A DNA stretch of 64,000 nucleotides from Cruorifilaria tuberocauda. Lineage: Eukaryota > Nematoda > Chromadorea > Rhabditida > Onchocercidae. Location: positions 1-64,000 of the forward strand of contig JABVXU010000032.1 in NCBI GenBank assembly GCA_013365365.1, given 5' to 3'. This document shows positions 28,180-37,793 of this stretch, one piece after another (positions within the stretch are counted from its first letter, which is position 1; each line of letters opens with the position of its first letter). Made by a program: the position numbers and the translations under genes. The notes under the pieces are model-generated. The model was not told the origin of the DNA and did not search any database. It worked only from the letters and a program-made list of their open reading frames with translations.

Positions 28180-29206
28180 CTGAAGTAGTGTGATCAAGTA
28201 AAGATAAAGCTGAAAATATAGTTAACAACTAATTCTCCTTTCATACACTAAAGCAAAATTTCTTATAGCAATTATGAGCTCAATTTACCGCATTACGAAT
28301 TTAGTTATAGTCTAGGTTCAATATATAACAATATAAGCAAACAAAAAACCGCTAATCATCAGTGACAAATTTATTGTACTGACACCTGATAACAGGTTGT
28401 CTAACAGAAGTAGATGTTATCAATATATTAAAGAGCTATAAGGGAAACAACATTTCTTCCCTTGAGGAAGGATGAATAAAAACATTTAAAGTAGCAAGAG
28501 AATAAAAAGAAGAATATAAGATATCAATGTCTACCAATAAGGAACAAACAATAATTTAATTAAAAACACTGATTAATTAATTTGATACTTATTTAGTATT
28601 ATTGGTAGATAATTTTCTAAACAGGATAATAAATCATGAATTTCAGTTATTGGACAGCAAACAACCTACATAATATGAGGATAGCATTGCTATATTGCAC
28701 AATAATAAATCAAATAACTGTGCCTCTTACTTTAGGTTATTCAAATTAAACATTGATAAATTTAATTTTAAATCTACTATCCTAAGTATAATGATAAAAA
28801 AGGATTTATAGTATAGTAAAAACTAAAATGTATATTAAAAATATGCTTAGGTTCATTAAATGAGATATCATGATAATGTCAGATTTAATATATAAAATAT
28901 AATATTCTTCTTTTATTTGGTTTTTAAGAATCAAATAAAAGATCCAGATCATGCTCATGAAATGACATCCTTCATTAATTTTAAATTGTTTTAGCTACAA
29001 GCATTAAAAATGACTATCAAAACAAGCTAAAAGCAAAAGATATCATGTCTGATATCTACTTAAAGCATTTGCGTCTTTTATACTTTTAACGTTTAATAAT
29101 CACAACTCATTGCATTTTATGCACTATCTTTATAATCCATACAGCTATGTATCAAAGTTTTCTACCTTTTATATTCATACCATGAAGCTCTGCTTAAGGA
29201 GATTCT
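28180..29206. other. Gene-free stretch upstream of mrdA
   Basis: About 1 kb of AT-rich sequence without a readable gene. An AAGGAGA ribosome site at 29196-29202 serves mrdA. Otherwise I see no RNA gene, repeat or relic that I can name. Confidence 0.45.
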
Positions 29207-30778
29207 ATGCAAACAAAAAATAAAGTCTTTAACCGCAGGGCATTTATATTAGGTGGTATTCAATTTACCATTTCCGTGATTTTTAGTTGCAGACTATATA
29301 ATTTACAGATACTGAATAAAAAAAAATACGAAGCGTTATCTAACAATAATAGGGTAAGAACTGCTACTATTGTACCTAGGCGTGGAAGGATTTTAGACAG
29401 GAATGGCATAGAGCTTGCAGCAAACAAAATCTCTTACATTATTTCATTTAATGGAAAAAAGACCAATGGTAAGGAGGTTGATCTACAAACATTACCAAAA
29501 ATTGAATCCAAGATAGCAAGGTCACCAGAAACAGAAATAACTGCTCTTTATAAACGTTACTACCCATTCGGTTCAGTATGTTCTCACATAATTGGATATA
29601 CAAAGAAACAGCGAGAAATAGCAGAAACTGGAGTGAGTGGTATTGAATACATACATGATAATACGTTAAAAGGCAAGCCAGGAAAGTCTAAAGAGGAAGT
29701 CAATTCTAAGAAGAGAGTTACAAGAGAGTTATTAAGCATACCACAGCAAGATGGTCAAGATGTGCAGTTAACAATTGATATTGATCTGCAAAAGAAAATC
29801 GCAGATGTGTTTAAAAATCACAAGGGCTCTATAGTCGTAGTAGATGTAAATAACGGAGAAATTTTAGCATTATACAACTCACCTTCTTATGACAATAATC
29901 TTTTTACTAGTAGGTTATCAAAAGAAACTCTGGAAAGTTTAAATTCTCCTCCATTACCACTTATAAATCGTGCATTATCATATCAGATTCCACCTGGTTC
30001 AATATTCAAAATAATAGTCGCACTTGCAGGTTTAAAGGACAGAATAATCACTCCAGAAGAAAAATTTTCATGCAGAGGCTATATGAAAATAGGAGAGAGG
30101 AGATTTCGTTGCTTACAAGGCAAAGCTCATGGACATGTGTCTTTAAATGAAGCGATGGCTCTTTCATGTAACACTTATTTTTATAGTATAGGAAAAAAAA
30201 TAAGTGTGGATTCCTTAGTAGAAATGGCAAGAAAATTTGGTGTTGGTAGCGGACCATTAATTGGAATATTCAAAGAAGAAGCTCCAGGGTTATTGCCGGA
30301 CAGAGATTGGCGTGCACAGAGGACACATTTAAAATGGTATTTAGGTGATACTATAAATTTGGTCATAGGGCAAGGATATTTGCTAACAACACCAATTCAG
30401 CTTACAGTTCTTGCAGCAAGAATTGCAACAGGGAAAGAAATAATTCCACATATTCAATCAAGCAAAACAATACAAGATTTTCCCAATATTAACGTAGATT
30501 ATGAACATCTTGATACAATTCGAAAGGCTATGTTTGATGTGATAAATTCTAAAGCTGAAACCTATAGAAGAGGTGTATATACAAGCGGTATACAAATCGC
30601 AGGCAAAACAGGTACACCAGAGACAAACTTCAAGGGCGAAAGCCACAAGTTATTCATTGCTTATGGCCCTTATCATAATCCACGCTATGCAATCTCTGTA
30701 TTTATAGAGCATGGCAAGGCTCCACGCCAGGATGTTGCAATAGCTAACATGATACTGAAATATATGTTTGAAAAGTGA
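29207..30778 (+). CDS. mrdA: Penicillin-binding protein 2 (peptidoglycan transpeptidase)
   Basis: Class B transpeptidase of the elongation machinery. One membrane anchor (about 13-33) is followed by VPRRGRILDRNGIELA, the entry to the dimerisation domain, and the transpeptidase domain with S265-x-x-K268 (GSIFK), SCN at 320-322 and KTG at 467-469. All three catalytic motifs are intact. At 523 residues it is about 80 shorter than typical PBP2; the loss is mainly in the region between residues 80 and 110 and in later loops. The RRAFILGG opening fits MrdA better than FtsI. A clear AAGGAGA precedes the ATG. Its retention with murA implies some form of cell-wall-like synthesis. Confidence 0.9.
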   Translation: MQTKNKVFNRRAFILGGIQFTISVIFSCRLYNLQILNKKKYEALSNNNRVRTATIVPRRGRILDRNGIELAANKISYIISFNGKKTNGKEVDLQTLPKIESKIARSPETEITALYKRYYPFGSVCSHIIGYTKKQREIAETGVSGIEYIHDNTLKGKPGKSKEEVNSKKRVTRELLSIPQQDGQDVQLTIDIDLQKKIADVFKNHKGSIVVVDVNNGEILALYNSPSYDNNLFTSRLSKETLESLNSPPLPLINRALSYQIPPGSIFKIIVALAGLKDRIITPEEKFSCRGYMKIGERRFRCLQGKAHGHVSLNEAMALSCNTYFYSIGKKISVDSLVEMARKFGVGSGPLIGIFKEEAPGLLPDRDWRAQRTHLKWYLGDTINLVIGQGYLLTTPIQLTVLAARIATGKEIIPHIQSSKTIQDFPNINVDYEHLDTIRKAMFDVINSKAETYRRGVYTSGIQIAGKTGTPETNFKGESHKLFIAYGPYHNPRYAISVFIEHGKAPRQDVAIANMILKYMFEK

Positions 30779-30792
30779 CTCTCATCAAAGAG

Positions 30793-30831
30793 AAAACTAT
30801 CTAAAATCATTGACAATCATCTGATAGTTTT
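30793..30831 (+). terminator. Inverted repeat after mrdA, weak terminator candidate
   Basis: AAAACTATC at 30793-30801 pairs with GATAGTTTT at 30823-30831, a perfect 9-base stem with a 21-base loop starting 14 bases after the mrdA stop. The 3' arm ends in four T's but the stem is AT-rich and the loop is long, so its strength as an intrinsic terminator is doubtful. Confidence 0.35.
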
Positions 30832-30865
30832 ACTATTATTGATATTGCATTAATAGTAAGAAAAA

Positions 30866-32065
30866 ATGTACATATTCACTGCTATGCTCTCGGAAGGTAG
30901 CGTAAATAACTTGAGGTTTATCAAAACTAAGTTAGCTATATTTCAACCGTTAATTGCTATTTTAGCATCAGCTATATTGAGTTTTACAGCTGGTCAATAC
31001 CTTTCTTATGTTACTGCAGCGATTTCTGGCTCCGGTATCACTACAGTAGTTCCTTTGGCAATTTTTACTGTTTCTGCAATTTTTGCACTAGTTTTAGTAA
31101 CATATCTTTTAAAGCTTAGCGTTTCCATTGGGATTGGTAATAAAACAGAAACAGGTTTTAGTAAAGAGGTACTCAACAATGAACAGCAAACAAAGAAAAT
31201 GATAAAAAAATCATTATTTGAAAGTGGGATAATTAGAGCAAAATTTAATAAGACAATCAAGAAGCAAGACAGTGTAACACAGATGGAAATCAATAGCGAT
31301 ATTGATTCAAAGGATAAGCCAAGCACACATACTTCTACACAGCCTTTATTAACACATGGTAAAGTCTTCCCGCAAATTAATACTGAAAAATTACCACATA
31401 GTGCTGGCCTTCCGTTTTCTCTTACCCAAAGTCCAAGTGGGTTTCCATCCTTAAAAAGGGCTAATAGTCCTAACATGCTTGAAGCTAGAGTTAGTAGTGA
31501 TGTTAATCAAAAAAATAGTAAGGATATTTTACTCGAACAGATAAAGAATGGTGTTAAGTTAAGACACACTAAAAATACAAATATGCAGCAAAAGGAATCT
31601 GATATTGATCAAAATCAAGATATGGTTTTGATTCTCAATATTGCACTCGCACAGAGAAGAATAGCAATCAAATCTTCGGATAGTGAAAGTGAGCACTCTA
31701 GTTCTGATAATAGCTCAGGTTGGAGTACAGATGAAGAAAGACAAAAAAAAAAGAGGCTAACAAAATACAGAGATAAATTTACATCTCAAATTCTCTCATC
31801 AGATAATGAAAAAGGGAATAGAACACCTGAAAGCGGTTATAGGTCTGATGATAATAACATTAAGCCTGAACTTGCACCGTTACTACACTTTGCACTAAAA
31901 ACAAATAAGCCTCATGTGTTACCAAAGCCATTCAATTTGCAAATGAGACCTAAAATCTCTCCTCTAAAGGAAAAGACCAGTATAGGCCAAGTAAGTAGTG
32001 AGGTACAAGATCCATCTACCCTTCCTTTTAAGGAACGTATGAGCCGATTTAGAAATCAGAAGTAA
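30866..32065 (+). CDS. Unknown membrane protein with long polar Ser/Lys-rich tail
   Basis: Not recognised. The 399-residue product has two hydrophobic segments near the N-terminus (about 27-50 and 60-88, LAIFTVSAIFALVLVTYLLK in the second) and then about 300 residues of polar, probably disordered sequence. The tail includes a Ser/Asp/Glu-rich patch (DSESEHSSSDNSSGWSTDEE, about 272-291) followed at once by a basic RQKKKRLTKY stretch. The frame is clean over 1.2 kb with ordinary codon use, which argues for a real gene. A second ATG lies six codons in. The layout, membrane hairpin plus long disordered tail, is seen in some secreted or host-interacting proteins of intracellular bacteria, but that is inference only. 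Confidence 0.75.
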   Translation: MYIFTAMLSEGSVNNLRFIKTKLAIFQPLIAILASAILSFTAGQYLSYVTAAISGSGITTVVPLAIFTVSAIFALVLVTYLLKLSVSIGIGNKTETGFSKEVLNNEQQTKKMIKKSLFESGIIRAKFNKTIKKQDSVTQMEINSDIDSKDKPSTHTSTQPLLTHGKVFPQINTEKLPHSAGLPFSLTQSPSGFPSLKRANSPNMLEARVSSDVNQKNSKDILLEQIKNGVKLRHTKNTNMQQKESDIDQNQDMVLILNIALAQRRIAIKSSDSESEHSSSDNSSGWSTDEERQKKKRLTKYRDKFTSQILSSDNEKGNRTPESGYRSDDNNIKPELAPLLHFALKTNKPHVLPKPFNLQMRPKISPLKEKTSIGQVSSEVQDPSTLPFKERMSRFRNQK

Positions 32066-32151
32066 AAGCATAACATATTTTCGATCCTTAAAATAATTTT
32101 ACTTATATGTCTAATTGTGTTAAGATTACTTAATACAATTATGTTTACTAA

Positions 32152-33429
32152 GTGCGTTTGTCTAAATATTACCTACCAACTTTAAAAGAAAATCCTACTG
32201 GTGCTGAAATTATTTCCCACCAATATTCGTTGCGTGCAGGCTTAATAAAGCAAACATCATCTGGCATTTATTCTTGGCTGCCGCTTGGTCTTCTAGTGCT
32301 TAAAAATATTGAAAGCATCATTAGGGACGAAATGAACAAGTCTGGTGCTATTGAAGTATTAATGCCTTGTGTACAGCCAGCAAATCTTTGGCAAGAGTCA
32401 AAGCGTTATGACAATTACGGCAAAGAGATGTTACGTATTAAGGATAGGTATGAGAGTGATATGCTTTTTGCTCCAACTCATGAGGAAGTGGCAACTGATT
32501 TAATTAGGGGCATGGTAAAAAGTTACAAGAGTTTACCGCTCTGTTTATACCAAATTCAGTGGAAGTTTCGCGATGAAATAAGACCACGTTATGGTGTTAT
32601 GAGAGGTAGAGAATTTTTGATGAAGGATGCGTATAGTTTCGACATAGATCACAAAAATGCACTGAATTCATATAATTCAATGTATAAAACCTATATAAAA
32701 ATCTTTAAGCGCATTGGATTAACTCCAACCGTAGTTCGGGCAGATACCGGGGTAATCGGAGGAAACTTAAGCCACGAATTTCACATATTGGCAAGTATAG
32801 GTGAGAGCACCTTATATTATAACAACAATACACCTGAATTATCAGAAGGGAAGGATGTTGAGAGTCTAAAAAGCATATATGCAGTTGCAGATGATATGTA
32901 TCATCCTAAAACTTGTCCTATACCACAAGAACAGCTAAGCATTAGCAATGGCATTGAAATAGGGCATATTTTCTACTTTGGGGATAAATACTCGAAGCCA
33001 ATGAATGCAAAAGTTACTGTACAAAACGGAGAAAACTTCCATATACATATGGGCTCATATGGCATTGGAGTTTCAAGGCTTGTTGGTGCGATAATAGAAG
33101 CTTTTCATGATGATAAAGGCATCATCTGGCCAGAAGCAGTAGCTCCCTTTAAAATTGGTTTAATCAACTTACAAATGAAAAATAATAAATGTGTAGAGGT
33201 TTCAAATAAAATATATAAAGCTTTGAAAAGCGGCGAAGTACTTTATGATGATACAGAAGAAAGTGTAGGGGTAAAACTTGCTAGAATGAATTTGATAGGC
33301 TTGCCATGGCAGATAATTATTGGGAAGAAAGCAGCAAATGCAAACATAATTGAAATAAAAAATAGAGTAACTGGAAATGTAGAGGAAACACAAGTTGAAG
33401 AAACTATAAATCGCTTCAGGAAAAAATGA
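32152..33429 (+). CDS. proS: Prolyl-tRNA synthetase (short alphaproteobacterial form)
   Basis: Class II synthetase charging tRNA-Pro. Motif 1 is in the N-terminal [20 protein letters not shown] region, motif 2 is [23 protein letters not shown] and motif 3 is [14 protein letters not shown]. It has 425 residues and lacks the roughly 180-residue editing insertion found in E. coli ProRS, as in other alphaproteobacteria. The start is GTG at 32152. Its stop overlaps acpS by 4 bases (ATGA). Confidence 0.95.
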   Translation: MRLSKYYLPTLKENPTGAEIISHQYSLRAGLIKQTSSGIYSWLPLGLLVLKNIESIIRDEMNKSGAIEVLMPCVQPANLWQESKRYDNYGKEMLRIKDRYESDMLFAPTHEEVATDLIRGMVKSYKSLPLCLYQIQWKFRDEIRPRYGVMRGREFLMKDAYSFDIDHKNALNSYNSMYKTYIKIFKRIGLTPTVVRADTGVIGGNLSHEFHILASIGESTLYYNNNTPELSEGKDVESLKSIYAVADDMYHPKTCPIPQEQLSISNGIEIGHIFYFGDKYSKPMNAKVTVQNGENFHIHMGSYGIGVSRLVGAIIEAFHDDKGIIWPEAVAPFKIGLINLQMKNNKCVEVSNKIYKALKSGEVLYDDTEESVGVKLARMNLIGLPWQIIIGKKAANANIIEIKNRVTGNVEETQVEETINRFRKK

Positions 33430-33803
33430 TACGTGGTATTGGTATTGATATAGTATATATACCAAGAATATTCAAGACACTAAAAAAGTATGGGGAAAAA
33501 TTTCTTAACAAGATTTACACTAAACAGGAGATAGAAGTAAGCAGAAAGTATAATAATCAAGAAATACTGGCAAGATATCTTGCTAAGCGCTTTGCAGCAA
33601 AGGAGGCTTTTATTAAAGCACTAGGTAATAGGTCCATTTATGACATTACAATGAAAGATATAGAAACATACAGTGATATAAGAGGAAAGCCATACCTTGC
33701 TATTAGCAAGGATTTCATTTTCAAAGACTACATGTTGCATCTTTCTCTAAGTGATGATGAAGACTATGCTACTGCATTTGTTATAATCTGTAGCTATAGC
33801 TAA
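33426..33803 (+). CDS. acpS: Holo-[acyl-carrier-protein] synthase
   Basis: Transfers 4'-phosphopantetheine from CoA to acyl carrier protein, activating fatty-acid synthesis. [14 protein letters not shown] at the start carries the metal-binding Asp, and [14 protein letters not shown] holds the second motif (KExxxKA-like). The length of 125 is normal. The ATG sits inside the proS stop (ATGA), showing coupled translation. Confidence 0.94.
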   Translation: MIRGIGIDIVYIPRIFKTLKKYGEKFLNKIYTKQEIEVSRKYNNQEILARYLAKRFAAKEAFIKALGNRSIYDITMKDIETYSDIRGKPYLAISKDFIFKDYMLHLSLSDDEDYATAFVIICSYS

Positions 33804-33861
33804 GGTTTGTCTTTTACTATAAATTTACTATACTTATTTCAGCAAGATTTAGCATATCTAA

Positions 33862-35151
33862 ATGTATAAAATACTAGTAAAGAGTAACGGCAAGCCATTA
33901 GTTGGGAAAATCAAGATCAATGGTTCAAAGAATGCTATTTTGCCAGTAATGGCTGCAAGTCTATTGAGCAGTTCTTCAGTAATTCTACATAATGTACCAG
34001 ACCTAATTGACGTGCACATGATGTCTAGGCTACTTAAAAATCTTGGAGCGAAAGTGAACTTTATATATAATAAGGCCTACAAAGCAAATCATATTTTTGA
34101 AATTGATTGCAGAAGCATAAACAATTATGCAGTTTCACGTGAAATTGCGAGTAAGCTACGAGCATCTTTTTTAATGTTAGGTCCTACTCTCAGTAGATTT
34201 GGCAAGATTACAACTATCTTCCCTGGTGGATGTAATATTGGTAAACGCCTAGTTGATATGCATATCAAAGCATTAGAAGAAATGGGAGCAGAAATTGAAA
34301 TTGATGGCTATAACATAATTGTAGCAGTGAAAGGAAAGTTAAAAGGAAAGGAGATTACTTTTGATCAAGTAAGTGTTGGTGCAACAGAAAATGTAATAAT
34401 GGCAGCAGCACTTGCAGAAGGAGTGACAACAATAAACAATGCTGCAATAGAACCAGAAGTTTTGGATTTAATAGATTTTCTAAAAAAAATGGGAGCAGAT
34501 ATTAAAGTTAGTAATAAAAAAGTTACAATAACAGGAGTTGAAGCATTGAATGGGTGTGTCCATAAAGTAATATCAGATCGCATAGAAGCTGGTACGTATG
34601 CACTAGCTGCTGTAGTAACTGGTGGCGAGTTAATGTTAGAAGGAATAAACCTATCTGATATAAGATGTATCGCAACTGAGTTAGAGAGCATAGGAGCAAA
34701 GGTTGAACCATTAGATCAAGGTATTATCGTTTCTAGAAAAAATTGTTTTATTAAGTCTATTAACATTGCGACAGATCCATATCCTAACTTCCCAAGTGAT
34801 ATGCAACCACAATTTATGTCTGCAATGTGTATCGCTGATGGGATATCGGTTATTGAAGAAAACATCTTTGAGAATAGATTCACAAATACAAGTGAGTTGA
34901 GAAAATTAGGTGCTAATATAAGTATAAATAAAAACAAAGCCATTATAAGTGGCATAAAGAATTTATACGGAGCTAATCTATATGCCAATGATCTAAGATC
35001 AACAGCAGCTTTGGTACTTGCTTCTTTGGTAGCTAGTGGAGAGACTATGATAAGCAATTCGCATCATTTATGGAGGGGATACGAAGTAATGCACGAAAAA
35101 CTAAATTCATGTGGGGCCGATATCTCTATCTTATCTGAGAATGCGTTATGA
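33862..35151 (+). CDS. murA: UDP-N-acetylglucosamine 1-carboxyvinyltransferase
   Basis: First committed step of peptidoglycan synthesis, adding enolpyruvate to UDP-GlcNAc. The EPSP-synthase-like fold opens with [20 protein letters not shown], and the catalytic loop [12 protein letters not shown] keeps Cys124, the residue attacked by fosfomycin. [16 protein letters not shown] and the closing [15 protein letters not shown] are also typical. The length of 429 is normal. It overlaps thyX by 4 bases (ATGA). With mrdA 3 kb upstream it shows that precursor synthesis and transpeptidation are both retained here. Confidence 0.95.
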   Translation: MYKILVKSNGKPLVGKIKINGSKNAILPVMAASLLSSSSVILHNVPDLIDVHMMSRLLKNLGAKVNFIYNKAYKANHIFEIDCRSINNYAVSREIASKLRASFLMLGPTLSRFGKITTIFPGGCNIGKRLVDMHIKALEEMGAEIEIDGYNIIVAVKGKLKGKEITFDQVSVGATENVIMAAALAEGVTTINNAAIEPEVLDLIDFLKKMGADIKVSNKKVTITGVEALNGCVHKVISDRIEAGTYALAAVVTGGELMLEGINLSDIRCIATELESIGAKVEPLDQGIIVSRKNCFIKSINIATDPYPNFPSDMQPQFMSAMCIADGISVIEENIFENRFTNTSELRKLGANISINKNKAIISGIKNLYGANLYANDLRSTAALVLASLVASGETMISNSHHLWRGYEVMHEKLNSCGADISILSENAL

Positions 35152-36011
35152 GTGAGAAACACTACTTAACTAAGCGAACTACAGTAAAAGAAATAGATAA
35201 AATACTATACAAAAAACATAAAGTATTAGATCACGGATTTATCCGAGTAATAGATTATATGGGATCTGACAGTGCTATATTACAAGCTGCTCGTGTTTCT
35301 TATGGAAAAGGAACGAAACAGATAAGTCAAGATGAAGCACTTATAAAGTATTTGATGAGGCAACATCACACAACCCCGTTCGAAATGTGTGAAATTAAGT
35401 TCCATGTAAAACTTCCTATTTTTGTTGCAAGGCAGTGGATAAGACATAGAACTGCAAATATTAATGAATATTCTGCAAGATATTCAATACTTGATCATGA
35501 ATTTTACATACCTAAATTAGAACAGATCGCAAAACAATCAGATAAAAACAAACAAGGAAGAGGTAATACTTTTGATGTAAATATCTCAAAAGAAATAATA
35601 AATTCTTTAAAAAATGACTCTAATCTAACATATTCTCATTATGAGAAATTTATTAAAAAAGGACTTGCAAGGGAAATTGCTAGAACTAATCTAATGCTTA
35701 ACTACTATACACAGTTTTATTGGAAGGCAGACCTGCATAACCTTTTTCATTTTTTGAAGCTTAGAATTGATAAACATGCTCAATATGAAATTAGGGTCTA
35801 TGCAGAAATTATGCTGGATATAATAAAGGGATGGGTTCCACTAGCTCATAGCGCTTTTGTTGAGTATTGCCTAGAATCAGCCCACATTTCAAGAGCTAGC
35901 TTAGAAGTAATTCGAAGACTAATAAAAGGGAAAAATGTCACTAGAGAAGAAAGTGGTATTAGTAAAAGAGAATGGGATGAGCTAATGTACATACTTTACA
36001 GACATTCTTGA
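35148..36011 (+). CDS. thyX: Flavin-dependent thymidylate synthase
   Basis: Makes dTMP from dUMP using methylene-THF and FADH2, replacing ThyA. The ThyX signature appears as [19 protein letters not shown] (RHRxxxxNxxSxR type, about 101-119), and the C-terminal half has [16 protein letters not shown]. At 287 residues it has the usual Rickettsiales length. The start overlaps the murA stop in an ATGA. Together with folD and tmk it gives a complete route from folate to dTDP within this window. Confidence 0.95.
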   Translation: MSEKHYLTKRTTVKEIDKILYKKHKVLDHGFIRVIDYMGSDSAILQAARVSYGKGTKQISQDEALIKYLMRQHHTTPFEMCEIKFHVKLPIFVARQWIRHRTANINEYSARYSILDHEFYIPKLEQIAKQSDKNKQGRGNTFDVNISKEIINSLKNDSNLTYSHYEKFIKKGLAREIARTNLMLNYYTQFYWKADLHNLFHFLKLRIDKHAQYEIRVYAEIMLDIIKGWVPLAHSAFVEYCLESAHISRASLEVIRRLIKGKNVTREESGISKREWDELMYILYRHS

Positions 36012-37570
36012 ATCTATGCACAAATTTTCTCCATTATCTGATTCCTATTTTTCTTCATGCTCGTCCAACACACTGATTTTATAAAAATCTGTTTCACAAT
36101 ATATTTCCAGAAAGAATGATTGTCTTCATCAAGTTAAAATATACAATAAACTCTTATGTTTGATCATAATTGTATTTTTCAGTGATACACTTATTACCTA
36201 AGTTTTGATAAAATCACCGTTACCAAGCCTGAAGTTTACAGAATTGCTTCATACTTTCTATCCTAATAGAGCTACTTTTATCTTTAAAGAGCAAATTAAT
36301 TCCTTCTCTATATCATCCTTACATTACATATAATACTTGTTCAATAATTTCTTCCACATTTTCCTTCCTTCGAACTAGTCAGATAATTTCTTAACAATCT
36401 ATTATCACTAAGTATAGTTCATTTCCTAATACTTAGCATATCCATTAAGATGGAATCACATACTAAAAAAACAGCTTTCAAGTTCATAATAAGGTCTTCT
36501 ATTAAGAAGAAAAATAAATCTACTTAACTAGCAGTATTTTATAACTATAGCTAATACGATATAGATATTCATTGCTTCCATCCTTTAATATATAATGTTT
36601 ACTTGTTAAAGAGCTATTTATTGCCCTCTTATTGAACTGCAAAACTGCTGAAAGATGTCTATTACATAGCAATAGTTTCTCATCCAGTCTAATTCTCTTT
36701 TTTCTATTATCTCTTTCACTAACTTACTTCTCATTGTAGCAATTTTATCTATGCAAAAATATATTTTGTATTGTTAATCTGTTTTTGTTACTCAAAAATT
36801 ATTTAACATATTCATCGTAATCAGTAATGATTCACCTCTGTTATTAAACTTTTTCTATTACTTCTTATTAGAAATAAGGATTACAGATTTCATATCGATG
36901 ATAAAATCCATAGTTTATAGCTCTTTTATCAAAAGGTAAGTCCATTAAGTATCAGTAATTATTGTGAGAAGATTAGAAATTAGTCACCTACAAATCAATA
37001 TTTAACATCAGCTACTCTGCTATAAAATCCACTATATCCATTATAACAGATGCAGAAACTCGTAATTAAGATTAAGGTAGACACCTAAGTTATCAAATTT
37101 AAACCTGCTTGCTAAGAGGCTTATCAAATTAAAAAAGATTTGAGCTTTCGTTCACAAGTTTTTCATACGCAGAAAAACAATATCAACCTACATGATACCT
37201 TTTACTATCTCAAAGTTCAAAACGAGCATACTTTCAATGCCTTCAACTATCAGTATTCTCTGAAAATTGCACAACTCATAAAGTATAATGAATACTATAA
37301 AAATATAGCAAAATTAAGGTTTTTTGTATACTCAGTTTATATTTAGGTATTATAGCTATAATTTTCATTTCAGTATGAAATACACAACTGTGTAAACAGC
37401 TACTTTGTCAAAATTTGCACAATAAACTATGCTACAGTACTAAGAATTTATACCTCTCATCTGACAGGTAACTTAATATTATAGTATAGAACGTTGGTAA
37501 AGTTAAGCGTATACAGTTAGCTATAGTTATTATTCGGTATTGGCACTTTAGCTACTAAAGTTAGTGCTAG
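36012..37570. other. 1.56 kb gene-free stretch with minus-strand relics
   Basis: No intact gene. The plus strand is pyrimidine-rich from about 36030 to 36800, the mirror of local coding strands, so a decayed minus-strand gene is likely. The best relic is an open run of 44 codons on the minus strand, 36618-36752 (RSKLVKEIIEKRELDWMRNY inside), ending in TAA. The plus-strand frame at 37140-37346 (TTG start) has no support and is probably chance. Confidence 0.45.
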
Positions 37571-37643
37571 TGGGCAATGACAGACTTGAACTGCCGACCT
37601 CCTCGGTGTAAACGAGCTGCTCTACCAGCTGAGCTAATTGCCC
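37571..37643 (-). tRNA. tRNA-Val (anticodon TAC)
   Basis: The reverse strand folds into a full cloverleaf of 73 bases. The 7-base acceptor stem GGGCAAT pairs with ATTGCCC, the D arm is GCTC/GAGC, the anticodon loop is TTTACAC giving TAC, and the T arm is GGCAG-TTCAAGT-CTGTC. One mismatch (G-G) closes the top of the anticodon stem, and the CCA end is not encoded. It lies alone upstream of gyrA on the opposite strand. Confidence 0.95.
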
Positions 37644-37793
37644 CTTCAACAATATTAAAGTGCTTTTAAACAACATTTTATATCTCAATACTTCTATTGT
37701 AAACAAAAAGTAGAATCAAACATAGCCTATCTAGTTGACCATTTGTTTAACTAGATGTTAATATTTAAGACTACTCTAATTAAAATACAAAAA

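Noticed and set aside
31006..31476. 156-codon frame antisense to the unknown membrane protein
   Set aside because: The plus-strand frame is longer, starts in a sensible place and has a coherent layout; the antisense one is a shadow of it.
37140..37346. 68-codon plus-strand frame upstream of gyrA
   Set aside because: TTG start, no domain, His/Tyr/Asn-rich random composition and no ribosome site.
37755..37793. Upstream in-frame start for gyrA
   Set aside because: The extra 13 residues have no family counterpart, and the ATG at 37794 gives the conserved N-terminus.
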